From positions 62,001 through 126,000 of the forward strand of contig LUCM01004760.1 of NCBI GenBank assembly GCA_008360955.1: a DNA stretch of 64,000 nt, given 5' to 3'. The notes below the pieces were generated by a model, which saw only the letters and a program-made list of their open reading frames with translations, ran no database searches and had not been told where the DNA came from. Of the stretch, positions 11,901 through 26,900 are shown piece after piece. A program made the position numbers and the translations under genes. Every line of letters begins with the position of its first letter. The first letter of the stretch is position 1. This DNA comes from Fasciolopsis buskii. Lineage: Eukaryota > Platyhelminthes > Trematoda > Plagiorchiida > Fasciolidae.

Positions 11901-14900
11901 AGTACACAGCAACATATATGATTTACAATAAATTAGGACGGGGAATGATGGTTTACAGTTCCAATAGGCAAAACATTCTTAGTTTTATGTGTGTAAAACA
12001 GATTGTTAGTAAAATTATTGATTGAGTGAATGTGATTCATACGCTGACCGAGATCTGCAAAGGATTCGAGAGATATTTGGGATGGCGAGTGAGCCAGGAA
12101 AGCTTCAGTGTTTGCACGAGCTATTTTTGAGCACACGAAAGAGGATCGTAAAGACGAATGCGTAAGGCATCAGCTGTATATAAGACTCGAGACTTCACCA
12201 GTTTTGGAAGCCCATTCTGGAATTTGCAGATTATTCTGGACCCTTTTATCCCATTCAATTAATTGCTGGAATGAACCAGGTATGAACATAGTAGTGGTGA
12301 TAGTTTTAACCGCCCGTGTTTTACGAAGCTGGTGGGGTTTACGACCCCGCTCGTATAGTCGGTTGTTTATGCGGCCATTGCCCCACAAGAATAGATGAAT
12401 AAGCATATTCATCATAGTGCCATGGTAAGTGACCCAAATAGAATTCGCAGTTTTGCTGTATGAAACTTCTTGTCCGCAACTCTGGACAATCTGTGGTAGA
12501 TGAAGTCCGCTGAAACATCCCCTTAAAAAGCAAACTGATATACAAGGCCTTATTTTCTAACGTTGGTTTCCCATATCGTTCTTCATAATTCCGCAAATCT
12601 GTCAACGAAACTTTCAGGTTGTCCATTTTGCCGAAACATCCCCCGTGGGAAACGAAAGCATTTGTCCATAGTACCTTCAATGCACATTTTCCATCCCCTA
12701 GTGAATTAGCAACGTACTACGCTTAGTTTTACTTTAAGTGGCAGGAGAATGATGAAATGAACATTCCGGCCATTCCATGTACCTTCCTTGCGCACGGACA
12801 AATGTGGAGCCATCAGCCCAACGACTTAGGCAAACATCCCAGTGCGCAATCATGTCGTTTTCAGGTGTAAATTGAACATTCCGATGAGCTTGCTGAATGT
12901 ACGTATAATATATGATTTTGGCATGATCATGAACCACACAAATGATATTGCCGTGACGTTTATTCAGTAGACACTATACGATCGACGGCCACAAATGGGT
13001 ATTTTCGAGTGGTGCTTTAAAGACCAACAAAAAAGAACCTCAAAGGAGCTCCTGTTGATATTCTATCTTTTTGACGATAAATCTCAGTTAAATTTGAAAT
13101 GCCCAATTTGTGTGCCCGTGAAAGAGAGCAATCTGAGTTCATCCGTCGAACCCCTATATTGGTATTGTTCATAGAACACATTCGCATAGATTTTCAATCG
13201 CTCTACTGGTCGATGCGATCGTAAGTAGTAAGGTTGCATCGAGTGAGAACACGTTTTCCCAAAAGGTTTGATTTTCCGGCCTTTTCATCAAGGTCGAGGA
13301 TGTTACGTAAATTGTGGGTTTAAACTGTTGACCTCACCGACCCCAGCAACTCAGATAGCCACTTGGCTATTATGCGGTAGGATGAACCACTCATTTCTAT
13401 GGTAGGTGTCAAAAGCACCCCTTGATTATGCACCTGTGGAATAATCGCCCCCGTTGACTGTATCCGTTCAGAAGTAGTGGATTCCATGAGTCCCATCTGT
13501 TCCAATAACCTCACTTTCTGGGATAGTCACAATTTTTATCTGAACTGTTTTCTGTTGTTCGGTAGCAGTATTTTTCACACACACAATTTAAGAATGTTTT
13601 GACCATGGGAACTGTAACCTTTCATTCCCTGTCCCAATTTATTGTAAATCATATATATTGTTATATACTGGTACGGAAATGTATAGCCGAAAACAAGGTT
13701 GGTCTTCACACCATATTGTTTCTCAGTGAGCTGTGACGATTTGAGCGTGAACAACCAGGGACCGAAAAAAAAGAGAAATCCTGGATTATTTAATTTTATC
13801 TTGGGAAAACAAATGTTGTAAATATTGAGTTCACGTATTTTTGCCCCTTGAATTTAGCACTGCTAAAGGACCAATGTGAATCATGCAGATCAATGCCAAT
13901 GGAGCTAAAAAACTAATATTTTGAAGTGAATTTAGGTTAACTCAGTATCTATATGGGAGGCAGAATTTGTCAGGAAACGATAAGGCCTAACTGGGCCTGC
14001 TCACGGAGTTTCGACTTAGAATACCGAAATCATTTGCGTTTTTGTTCAATGGCAGATAAAAACAGCAAGCTTAAAATTTGCAACTAGACCGATTATCAGT
14101 TGAGGTGGTTATGAAATGAAACCGGACTAGCTCATTTCGCAATAAATTGTAAAACTCTAGCACGAATTTAGCCAAAGCATGAACAAATGCTGCATTGATT
14201 TGAAAACGAAGTGGCCGATTGTTATTTATTTTGCAGATCCATTTTGCATGTATTACCGGCAATGTGGAATTGGTCGAACTAATTCTTTCGCACTGTGGGA
14301 CAGATGATAATTGCAGGATAGTACTGAATGCTGAAAATCGAGATGGAGAAACCCCCCTGCACTGGGCAGTTGTGAAAGGACATGAGGCAGTCGTGAAGTT
14401 ATGTTTGCAAAAGAGTAAGTTTCCTTATTTAAAATTTAGGTGGGATTGATGCAAACGGTAGAGGAAACTGTTGACTTCAAGTGTTGAGAAATCGTACGAC
14501 GTGAAGGCTGAATTTTCCAGGATCAGTACACTACACGACACAGCCACAATTGGTGTTGAATCCTGGTAGTCCCATACTCAACCGGGATTGCCATTAAGCG
14601 TAAGCTCTGGCATGGATTATCAGTTGGAATCTGACAAGTGACTACTGCTGGTGAGTTGTTGACCCATTGCACGAGGCACCTCCGCGTTCGTGAGTTTTGC
14701 CAATGATGAAGATGGTGATTCGGGTGGTGGTCATGATAATAATAACGATGACGAACACGATAAGGATCATTACAACTGTTATTTATCTGACAATTTGGTT
14801 CAAATTCTTACCGTCCAAAATGGTTTCAGTTAGAATTATGCTGACTTTTCCACTTGTCGGTTGTGTTGTATTTGACTATGTGCGAGCTCGAGCGAGTTGT

Positions 14901-17900
14901 ACAGGTGAATTCTGCCAAAAAGCGGTCATCGTCGTAACCCTGCCGAGTAAAATTCAAGTACTGATTATGTGTACAAAGTTTTGATAAAATGTCTATTAAA
15001 TTACATAGCTTAAGGTGAACCTTCACCTGGTCCGTCAGAATTCGAGTGCCATGAAGCATTACGAAGACACTGTACTATTTCAAAGGTGGAATGAGTGGAA
15101 CGAATATGTGATTGGATTCCTGCGCTTCAATTTGCGCATAGACAATTCGATTTTTAATTTGGTATTCTATAACCGAATGTTTTCTGTTACTTTGACATAG
15201 ATATGACAGTATCCTTTGGAACTCTCGCTAACAACAAAGAAATCAATGAGGAAAATTTATTTTGATCTTCTGGAAGCCACACCGCAGCAGCTTAAAGCCA
15301 GCCTTTCGCGGACTGGATAGCACTAGGAGCACGTAGCTGACCGGAGCAGAGACCAAACACAGATAAATATTGTGGACTGCCTATAGCGAAATTGTTATGC
15401 CCTTCTTACTTCGAAGGAAATGCCTTTCAGCTTGCGTGCTATAAATTCGATAAGCAAAAGTTGTCGAAGATAATGTTGAAGAGTCATAAATAAGCATTTT
15501 CCATGAACTGCACTGGTCATCTTGTCTTTCTTCGTGTATCGGTTGCGGAACGGGAAAGGCAAACAGCTTAGAACAGAAACAATTTGAATACGCTTGCGTG
15601 ATTAAGTTTATGAACAAATGAGACGGAGTAAGTAATGATCACGGGAATGTCTTTGTCGTAGAACATCAGTTCTGGGTGACTAGAAATAGAGATTCAAACA
15701 GGAGTCTCATTACCATCCTTCAGCTGGTTGGAGGGTATAATATCAGAAAAGTTGTCAATATAAGTTGTATAAATAAATAAGGATAAATTGGTGCCTTTAG
15801 TTAAACCGGAGCAACTAGGTAACGCTAATCGGTGTCATTTTTTTTAAATTGGACCTTGATAAAGTAGTCTTTTGGCACTTTGCTTCTACTGGTAATGCAC
15901 ATCGATCGAAGCCAGGTGGAAACATAAACCTTGTCTACGGCCACCTCAACCACCCAAAACTATTGGTAACACAGAAATAAACTTCCGCGTGGCGTGAAAT
16001 TTTCTATTGAAGCGGTTGGCCAAGGGCTGGATGCTGCCTGTTACCTCTTCAGAAGGCTCTGAAATACCCACAATGCCACCGGCTTCAGAGATTCCGTCTT
16101 TCTAATGACAAAGAATATGCTGATGCATAAATTACGGCTGGTTGTTCCCGCTGGTCGATAAAAACTTACACAGAACAGACCACGAATCGGTTCAGTCTCA
16201 GGATCGAATGCATAGATCCCGCACTTCTTTTTGTTTAGCTTGACAATAAAATTACCAAACATTTGTTTCAACCATTAAGCTGTTTTCAAGTTCCAGGGCT
16301 CATTTCAGTAGCCATATTGATGATTCTTTTCAGGAATTTTCGAGTAAGAAATGGTTATGATGTTTATTTTTGCGTCCTGACGAAGATTAAGAGGCAACAA
16401 TTGAAACGGCTGGAGCTTCATGCCAAATTGTTCTTCTGGATACTTCGGTGACTGTGAAATTTGCGCTTCTTTCAAGGTGGCTATTTGGCAGCCTGCTTCC
16501 CAGGGACCTACTTGCTGAAAGCTGTGCGCAGCGGCAACACTACAGAACCGTATCTGTTATAGCCATTCTGCAACGGCCAGTAAACAAGCAATGGCAAACT
16601 GACAATTCGGATGATGAACACTTCCTAGGTGTTGCCTACCAAGAGGGGTAATTATCATGTCCAACTCAGTCTCAGATGGCAAAAGATCAATTTGAGGTAG
16701 AACACACAGAAGACGCAGATTGTGAGATAGCAGCATTTCCGTTACTGTTCTCAATCGCCTACATACAACGTGTTAAATGACGTTAGAATGGGGCTAGAAA
16801 ACAAGCACTGTTGACAAGCTCAAGAAGATTCTTGGCAAAATTTTTCTGTTAACTAACGCCAGAATTGGCACATTGTGGGTCAACAGTGTTTGCACATAGT
16901 GGTGGCTTCAGTCTGTTGATGCACTGAAAAGATTAAGAAGAATGCTTGCGTCTCACAATCTGCCCTTTCTACTCAATTTCGAGATAAGTTTTAAAGCAGC
17001 CATCACTTGGGGTCTGACGAGCTGGACATTTTTTGATGTCGAAGTTTGTTGTATCCATAAAAATAACAACTTTTCCTACTACTTCGATAGAAGATACACA
17101 ATCACTAAGAGAAGACCAGGCAGAACGGACGCTTTCGATATCTTCTTAAATGCAAATGGCGAAAGGCCATCGCTTTTCTATCTTTAGTAGCAGGCTGAAA
17201 TTGTATTTCAAACATGCTGGGAAACAACTTGAAAAATAGTTGGGTCATTTCAGGGTCTGTTGTTTCAGTTTCCCGTCAGATACCCTCGGGCTCAACACCG
17301 TTGGTTCATACAAATAGCCATCCTTTCGGTGGCTCTTGAAAAATGGTGTTGTTTCCCTGCACTTGTAAAACACGGAAAACAACCGACACAATGTGAATTT
17401 CACCTCTTCCGCCTGCCAAGCTTCGGTCGGAACATTATCTTACTGATAGACAACAATAGCAAGAATGAGCAAATATGGCTGAACGCGGAATTTACAAACA
17501 AACTAATATATTAGCAGGTTGGAGCCCAATCTACTTAATCAGACCGATTCACAACGCAGTTGCGGAAAATATCGTTAAAAAATGAACAGGTCCATTTTCT
17601 GCGACTGGGAATTGTGTGCAGTTTAGATCTGAAAGGGCTCGCTTCTTGGGTTTATTTTCATTCGCCTTTTCGGGGCTTAACTTTTGAAACCAAAACCTTC
17701 AAAGGGGGTTTCTTCAGGCGCTTCATTCCCCGTATGTATAACGCAATTTGAAATAAGATGTCTGCACTGATTTGGATGTGGTATAACCCCCATTTACATA
17801 ACTGCGCATAGTTTTCCGCTTGCGCGCGAAACTTTAATAGTAGATGGGAATCACATTGTTTTTCAAAAATAATTAATAACAATATTCTCGAATATTTCTT

Positions 17901-20900
17901 GGGCTGACGGCGGAGCCTTTTGACTAAATTTAGGTCCTGTAATCAACATTTTACCGTCGATTGCGGTTATGACACCCTACAACCAACCAAAGACCAGTCT
18001 ATAATGCTCAAACATTCTTTAGGACGCCAGTGGCCAGGCGAATAAGGTCGTGACTTTTGGACCTGAGGGTCGCGGGTTCGAATCCTCCCACCGCTGGTCA
18101 ACTCCCCCACTTGACATTCCTCTGTTGGCCACGGCTCCCTCCCTGAAAAACGATGTGCATTGTTAGGGGAAGTAAAAGGTAAAGGAGAAAGTTAGACATT
18201 CTTGCATCCAGGAATTAAACTGGGTATGGCATTTAAAAATTCTGTTGCAGCTGATGCAATTTGCCGAGGCTGATGGATGCCTTGTTGTATCGAACTAGCT
18301 CAGCTCAAAAAACTGACTGTTGATAGATACTTATTTGCCTCGATATTTAGTTACCCTGTTGGAATTGAATAGATATGCTTCGCAGTTGAAATCATGATCA
18401 TCTAAATAAATGTACCGCATTATCATTCACGTCTGTTTCCCATTGATTCGACGAACAGAAGCAGACCCAAACTTGACGGCTTTCACCGGCGAGACCACTC
18501 TGCATATGGCTGCCAGGGTTGGCTCGGTCGAAGTCGCGCGTATTCTCATTCGCGAAGGAGTGAGCGTCTGCGCGGAGGATGTGACTTTGCAAACTGCTTT
18601 ACACAAGGCTGCCGAGCGAAACAATATCGACGTGGTCTCCATTTTAGTGAGGAGGTAAGTTACCGGATTCGCTAACTTGCGGAATGTGAGATAAGAGTCA
18701 TGCTTTACGGTTTATCCGGGCCTGAAAGGTTGGGAAAATAGTGTTCTTTTAAAATTACGTCCACTTTTTATAGATATTTTATGTCCGTTTCAAAGTAACC
18801 CGATTATAAAATCACTAACATGAATACTTAGACCTTTGGGATTGTGGATAATTTATTATTCTGGTGATGTTCAGTAGAATCAATAATCTGATTATGATAC
18901 TCTTATATGCTCGTTCAATAACGGCAATCGAAATTATTATTAGAAGTTTAGGATGGTTTAAATTTTGGCTCACTGTGGCCGTTTCATTTATCGGTGGCAG
19001 ATTTTATTAAGCCCACTCGTGCCAATTTGGTTGAATAATTCACAGCAAAAACCACCCTTGAAAACAGGCGACTGGAGTGCTCATTGAGAAAATAGCGTGT
19101 GCAATGCGGACAGCGGATTCAAAGTGGCACCGGTTTTGCGGTTCGGAAAATGCATCCGCCTACTTACCCATTGGAGTTCGCTGGAAAAATAATATGGTCA
19201 AGCTTAGAAACAAAGTCACCTACTGTCCCTGTACGTTCTATTGATATTCGTTGGAAAGAACTGGGAAATTCGTAGCGGGTCAAACATATTTTAAACGTAG
19301 AATGTCACGGTCGAGAACAAACTGATGTTGACGTATACATGTTTCTGCCTTTGATTGCATCCGACGTAATTTTTGATTCGCTTTGAAAGTTTGCTCATCC
19401 ATTTGATGTCCTATGTAAACGGGGTGCACGGTAGTGTTCTTAAAAGTTGATTGTGGTTTTCAATGGGGCATTAAGGAAACTTATGGATTCAACGAAAATG
19501 CAAGAAGGCATAAGCGTAATTTTTCAGACAATTAAGTTAATTATTATACTAAAAACCCCTGATACGTTTCGTTTGTTTCCGTCTACTTAGTGTTGCAGAC
19601 TTGCATAAACCTACGCGTCAGACAAAGGCTGGTGTTTTATTTTTAACCTACCATTCAAAACGAACCAAAACAGCGGAGCATGGGCAAAGGGCCCTGTTTT
19701 CGAAGCCTCAGTGGTTACCGCATAGGCAGAAAATTATTTGTTACCCGGTACATGCTAGGAAGGCTTTGGTCAACGTGACCAGCTTTCACCGTTGCTAGCG
19801 ATACCAGTGATAGAATTAACAAAGTACTACAATAAATTACAAAACTCTGAACCTGACTAATCGGTAAATGACCTCTCACTTTTCGACACATGCAGTTTCA
19901 ACGATTTCTATACTATCAAGCGCACAAATTGTAATAATTCACACAACACCCATTAATTTCATCACTTTTGATCTCCACTTGGCCACTAATATCCGGCAAC
20001 AATTATGCCATCATATTTCTTTCTACTTCGTCCCCATAAATTCGACATGCTTGCTCGACCTGGTATTCCAGCGGAAGTGATTTGGAAAATGAAGACCACA
20101 ATGCGTTCACCCCTTTACTTCTGGCCGTGTCCAAAGGACATATCGAAACTGTCCAGCTGTTAGCAAAAAGTGGTGCGAACCTATTCGCTCAAGAGAAGAG
20201 TGGAAAAACCTCGGTTTATTTGTGCGCAGAGGGTAACCAGTTGGAGGTGCTGCACGTAAGTTATTTTTTTCCACTTCCCCGACTTCTTTATTTGGTGATT
20301 TTCCGCGCACGAAAAGTGTTATTCGAGTAAAGACATCAAAGAAACTATCAAGGCACACGGATTAAAGTGAGTTCGTTCGTAATTCGAATTACCGGGAAAA
20401 TACGAATGCATTTCATGACTACAAATTAAAAATGGATTCTATAAGCAATGACGTCTTTCCTCTAAGCCGAAATCTCCAAATTTAGCCCAATTAAACTTCC
20501 CCTCTATAAGAGAAACTTCGGTATTTTACACTGAACTGACCAGGGACTGGAAAAGCAGCTTTACCGTTGTTAATGAGATATTTTGTTAAAACTAGATCAA
20601 CATCTGGTAAGATACAAGCTTGGAGCTAATTATTCAAGTAGAAAGGTTTTCAGTGATGTCATTGTAATAGTAAAATCGTGATAGATAATGACTATTATTT
20701 TTAGGTTAGTGACGTAATTCTTCTGCCCCTCAATCTGTCTCCCTGAAAATGTAAGTTCACCAGAGATTCGGCACCATTGGCGACCCGGTATGAATGTTAC
20801 TCAAAATTATTTGTGACGAAGCAACGTGATTTTATGCAACATACAGCAGCTCCCGAAAGCCACCAGCCGTTTAAAGCAGAAGTTGATTTTAAGACGTCAG

Positions 20901-23900
20901 AAACGGAAATTCAGCCGCATCTGAATAAAGCTGCAAAACCTGGACCATTTCAGTTTGTCCACAAACATGGAGACAAAATCAGTGCGAACTATAAGGCGAT
21001 AACTAAAAGCACTTAACATTTATAAGGTGGGAGGTCATTTACGCAAATCTACATAACTGGTGCTGGTTTCGCTATCTGACTGGACTGCCGAACACTGAAT
21101 GATCACCCTTAATTGCTCCGATGCCCATAACTTTATCCATTTCTTTCGGATTTATTGGTAGGAGATTTCATATGTATATCACGGTGGTTTTTATGAAACA
21201 AACCCCAAACTCACGGTAAAAATAAGCAATACATATTGGCAACACCAAAAACCAGGTACAGATATGACGCGAGCGACTGCCGTCCATGAACCGCTTAAGG
21301 CAAACGACTTAGATTCATGGCCAAGACGTTCTACTCAAATACGCTCGTCCCCGGTTCGCGTCTCATTTCGGGCACGGTAAATATGCGATACTGACGAATT
21401 TTAGCAAAGGTAAAACAAGTGTGCAGTAGTTTTTAGGTTTTCAGTGACCAGTTAGATGTTGACGCTGTATGACAAACTGTTAAAATCTGTGGTATTTGTC
21501 ACCTGCTGTCCTGTCACTTAGGTTTTGTTCTTACAAGGTGGTTAGTAATCCGTTTCAGTCGGTCTGCAAATTAGGCACTAGTAACCGAAAACCGACGGTG
21601 CATGCAATGGACGAGTACACCAGCCGATTGATTGGTAAAACAGTTTGATTGTGTTTCTCTCAACTGGCGAAAAGTTATGAGGTCTTTGAAATCCTAATGG
21701 GCTGCCAGTTAGAAATACCTCAGTGAATCAACTCCTGCAAAAAGGATCAATGCACAGATTTCTCCTGAAGACTTTTATCAGTCAGTTCACCCATCGGTGA
21801 CCATCTGAAGTCACATCAAGCAAGTTCTAAATTCCATCCCCCCTTGCAGTGACCAACTGTAGACTATTTTTTGTTCCCCTGGCCTATTTGACTTTTGCTG
21901 GTTACTTTTCCCATGTAATCCTCACGGTGCTGTCACTTATATCAAGTCTGTTTATTGACGCATTTAATGCTGTATTTGATAAAAGGGTCATAACACCAAC
22001 AGGTGACAGTTCAGCATTGGTCGAGTTCTGATTACACAATCCGGATGCTCGCAATACATCGTCATTAGCTTGCTGCAACTTCACACACTTCCTTTCCTGA
22101 GCCTGATCTTAGTTTAATAGCAATGCACTTAAAAGGGAGATAATTGCTAACAAGGATGAAACGCCTGTACATTAAACTGTTTCTAAATAGTGCGTTCAAT
22201 GATGTTACCGAATAATGAATGGTTTTGTCAACCACACAATCTCATGGTACAAAAAGAATCCAAAAAATGCAACCAAAAGTGCGATCAGTTGACTGTCACA
22301 AATAACTACTTTCATTCACTCGCATTGAATTCTGTCACCTTTGTGAAACCAGAAGCAAAATACATTACCGGTCTGCCACAAGTGTTTTTATTGTCCCCGT
22401 TTTTGTTTCTTATTGTTGTTTATCACAGGAAATTCTCATGAACCCACAGGCAAAGTCTCTGGTAAATGTGCCGAATATTCATGGAAATACACCATTGCAT
22501 GAGGCATCCAAACTGGGTCATTTGGAAATTGTCAAGGTAAGACAAAACTGGATTTAGTGAATACTAAAATGAAAATACCAACTTGCCTTTCTCTTGTCAT
22601 TAGGGACATACAGGACTAATAACATTGTGCGGATAAAGGAAAGTTTGACTTTACTTCTTTGTCAGTTGTATGTCGTTAACCAGCAAACTTATATCTATTG
22701 ATGAATGTGATGGCATGAATAATCTACATTTTACTACATTTCGTTTAACTGAGTCCAACTCGATCGTCATTAAACTGGAATGACCAAAGTTGGATGACCT
22801 CTTGTTCGTCCCAACTCTACCAATTCCCACAGTCGTGACAAGCCCGTCACTCGTATCTTTACCAAAGAATAAAACCGGGGTCAAAGTACGACCTGATTCC
22901 ACCCTTTTTCCAGATCGGAAATGATTGGGGACTCGAAGAAGAATTTAATCTTCCCAAAAGCTAATGGCAATCAGTTCTGTCTCTGGGAAATTCTTTAATT
23001 AAATTGATGCAAGAAGGAAAACTATCCCTTCTGAAGTGGGTTTATTAAATTAATTCACTTCATCCTAACGGGGCAAGCTTACCACGCGATCGAGTCGGTC
23101 ATCACTCGTACTGTCACATGTTCAAATACAAAACCATTGGGGAAAAAATAGGTTGATATACTAAGATGCTTGGCAGTGCGATCTATCAGGTGAAACTTAA
23201 CTTGCGAACTGGATACTCCTTCTTCCCAAATCCTCCGTCAAGGCTGTTGTGCTATTGGTAATTCATTCTATTTTAATAGGCTTTCGACGTTTGCCTTACT
23301 GACTATGCAAACAGTCATTTTGTCCACAGTCGGAACGTGCGCAAATGCAGCCAAATGGTTCCTGGTTCTATTGTACAACCTCGGGCTTTTGAGTTCGCTA
23401 TTGAAATTTGTTACTTGAAATTGTTGTTCTCGACCTTTGTTTAGTTAGATAACGAACACAAGATCGAGTAGACAAACGTCTCCGAGTTTTGTATGCCTAC
23501 CGATACATTTCATGGAACTGGAAGCCCGCTAGATGAAAAAATATTTCACGTTGCACCGATACGGTTTGTGTGGTGAAATTGGATGAATGCCGTCCGAAAT
23601 ACAAATTCGAGATGATATGGTTTGAAAGTGATCGAAAAGACTGAGATGCTGGAGCAGAGAGAGTCATGACATGCGCAAGACTTGACAATTTTTCGACATT
23701 GAGATATTGATTCACGTGAACAGTAAAATTATTCATCGATATTTGCATCTGTTTGCATCCGGAGGCATTTGGTCCAGATTGAATCATATTGACAGAATTT
23801 CCTAAATTCCTCCACGGATAATTTGAGTTGATTAATAATTTCTACATATGCGAGGTCAATCAAGATCGTACGCTGCGGAACCATTGTTGGCGGTATCGTT

Positions 23901-26900
23901 TAACCGGAGCTGATGATAGCTCAGTCGCTCTACCGACGTAAAATGAGCCACAAACAGGCATTACCAAGTAATTTATTACGGCTTGGACCAGTATCCTGGG
24001 TATGTTTTTATTCCATCAGTTTGTTAGTCGGGAGACCTTGAATGAGCATTATACTTGTTTCCGATAAAAAATGGAGTTTCATTTGTAGTTGAAGTGACCC
24101 ATGGAAAATGCGGAAATCTAGTCACATTTTCAGAATAGCATCTTTCATCCCGCCCTAAATACTTCCGACTTTCACCGGGAAACCCGTTTTTATTTCGGAA
24201 AGACCGGTCCCTTTACCATTGCCGCGAAGAATATTAGTTCCAGGCAGCTTAGTATGAGAGGTTTATGTAGAAAATACCGTGGTAGTCAAAAGTAAACGTT
24301 CTGTTGTACTTTCCCTGTACGTCAGCTGTTCAGTGTTATGAGGTGCATGGTGTTGACCAGCCCAAGTTCTGCTCTGCAAACAGCGTCTTTTAAACGCAAA
24401 ATTCCCTGTTCGGTGACATTTTCAGAGGCAATATCACACGCTCTGATTCTGCTTGGTAATAAAACGTACGACTTTCCCGAGGACAAAACTGCCACGAGTT
24501 ACAAGAATTAAGCCACATATTTTTTCATTGGATCATTTCGCACTTTCCACAGGGTCCCCTGAGTAAAACTTTGCACAGGTATTCTTATTTTCGTAGGTCT
24601 TCGAAGCCAACTGGTTTCGTCATCTTATCACTTCCATCCTGCATTCAAACCGGGGACATAAATTAGAACTTAACAGTTAATCAGCCGGATTGAATACTCC
24701 TAAAAACGATTACTAGGCGATTAAACTAGATTCACCGGGTAGATATGTGAGGCACCTCGTAGATGATATTTAATTCGGTTGCGAATGTCATTTTTCAAGT
24801 CGTCCGTGTTTTCCTTAGTCTGAAACTACTTTTTCTCCTGCTTGAAGTTATTGTTGGAAAACGGAGCCGATTTGTTGGCAAAGAATGAACGAGAACGTTT
24901 GGCTTTTCACTACGCCGCAAAATACGGGAGACTGCAGTGAGTTTTGCCAGTGGTACTTTCGTGTTTCTATTAGTGAAAAAAGGGTTGAGAATTTTGAAGC
25001 TCCGGCGAATCAAATGACGTTGTGCCCCGATCAACTCCGTCTTTGATTTCAGATCGCTAGAGGTGCGTAGTAATTGTTCTATCGAGCTTTTTGCAGCAAA
25101 GCAGAAGAAAAACCATTTGCATCAAAATGCACGAGCATGTAGTCAGTGTAATTCTTATCTAATTACAATTATCACCCTACCGTACAAAACGGATTCGTTA
25201 TTGGCTCCGATTCCTAGATTTGTACTTTTCACGATATGCCGCTTTTATATAGTGAACCAGATAAAAGAAAACAAAATCGCTTCTGGTAACCGTTTCCAAG
25301 ACAACGGCCGCTGCAGTTGCAGCTTTACCAAGATGAACAATAGGTATGTCACCATGGGTCATGTAGCTTTTTCATAAGTTTACAACCCCTCCACCCTACA
25401 TCTGACAAGTAGTCATGGTCACCAAGACCAAACCATTATACTGCTTAGCTTTCTGGAACACTGCACAGAATACGCTCCCAGGAATTACGCAGCTTCATAA
25501 TCATTCTCAGTGATTGAAAACTGGGGGCATAACTCTCATGTATAACACCCACTGGGCATACTTGTCTTAACTAATGAGACCGGGAATGAAGACTGTCAGC
25601 ACTGGTATTCAAATTACTCCTGAAGTACTTAAAAGTAGTTTTCTCCTTTATTATCCTTGTAGATGCCTAGTCGTGGTGCGCAATCCTCTTGGCAGTAAAA
25701 AGAGAGCAGACCAAGCATTGTATTCCGGAAAAATCGACTTGGATGCCACGCTAATAGTTGTTAACCACGATAGTTAAACATCGTTACGAAGCTTTTGTTC
25801 CGATTCCACCGAGAACCAGTAAACCTAAACAACAAACAAATTCCGTTGACAATGAAACATGACTGCTTCTGACTGCTTCCGCCCCAGTCAAGATATTTCT
25901 GAAGGGTGGAAAAAAATTTCAGGAAAGCGTAAAATGATTTCAAAATAAGATGGAGACAAGAGAGCACCGTGTGATTTTTCTCTGAAACAGTGCACCTACA
26001 CTGCCTTTTCGTTCGCGGAACCAATTTAGTTTCGCGAACGAGGAACACTAGTTTTCTAACTCCGCATTTCGTTGCCTAATTGTATCATGTCTCAGGGAGA
26101 GATGAAGTCAAAACAGATAACTGATTAACGGTTTCCAATGGTAGCCGTGTATACATGTTCACCATAGATAACGGACGGCAAGCTTACTCGATTTGTGAAA
26201 TATGACCTCAACTGCACTTTTAGTTGAGATGTTCTGGACAAACTAACATTAAAAAAATGGAACAGCTGCCAAAATCATGCATCTCTTTTCATCCTGTTAA
26301 TGATCTCTTCATGCTCAAAGTAGGCGCGCTCTTAAAGGTTTCTTACCCGTCACATTTGACAGCGTTTGCAAAATACAAATGACCTTCCAACTGAGGTTTA
26401 TTAATCACGTGATTAACAGCAGTGACAACAGAAGTTTCCTTGTTGAGGTTATTACTTTTGTCCAAAACATGTTGTGCAGTCATGTCCCGCTAGTCCATGC
26501 ACTGGTTATTCTACCCTAGCAGGAATGACCGATAGAAGCCTAACCGTGTTCCTCAATTTCCTTGCAATGTCCTCAGCACACCACATCATTCAGTTGGTTT
26601 CATTCTATAACGTAACTTGGTCCCCGGTGAAGTTAATGGTAAACTAGAATATGATACTCCTCGCGGGCAGATTCGCAAAACAATTGAATAAATTGCATTT
26701 CTCACACGGAGAAACCCTTGACCCATGATTAGCACAAAACCTACTGTTGGTGTTCACTCATGGGTTGATAGTCAACATCGACAGTATTACACATGTGTTT
26801 CATATACGTATACATACATATATATATAGAAGCAGGAAGTAGTATCTGGATGCGTGAACAAAATTTGCCCGGGAGCACACGACCGGTTTCGCGGTTATTG

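Larger units (their letters stand above)
11852..13719 (-). mobile_element. degenerate Penelope-like retroelement with inverted terminal arms
   Basis: The element lies inside intron 5. On the minus strand the frames, with shifts and stops, spell the Penelope-type reverse-transcriptase series: S-G-S-S-Y-R-I-I-A-K-W-L (about 13400-13345), a damaged S-L-D-A-T-x-L-L-T (about 13245), Y-R-Q-K-D (about 13070), V-Q-F-T-P-E-N-D-M (about 12880-12850), P-E-S-F-V-D-R (about 12620), K-A-L-Y-I-S-L-L-F-K-G (12551-12519) and a Cys-Gly remnant of the C-terminal GIY-YIG region (about 12390). Known Penelope-like elements pair this reverse transcriptase with a GIY-YIG endonuclease and can carry terminal repeats in direct or inverted order. 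The catalytic metal-binding motif is not readable, so this copy is dead. Confidence 0.7.

Noticed and set aside
18398..18642. Two minus-strand ORFs over exon 7
   Set aside because: Both are complementary shadows of the ankyrin coding sequence.
21250..21380. tRNA-like stretch with GGTTCGCGTCT
   Set aside because: The B box is degenerate and no A box or SINE body of the known family is present.
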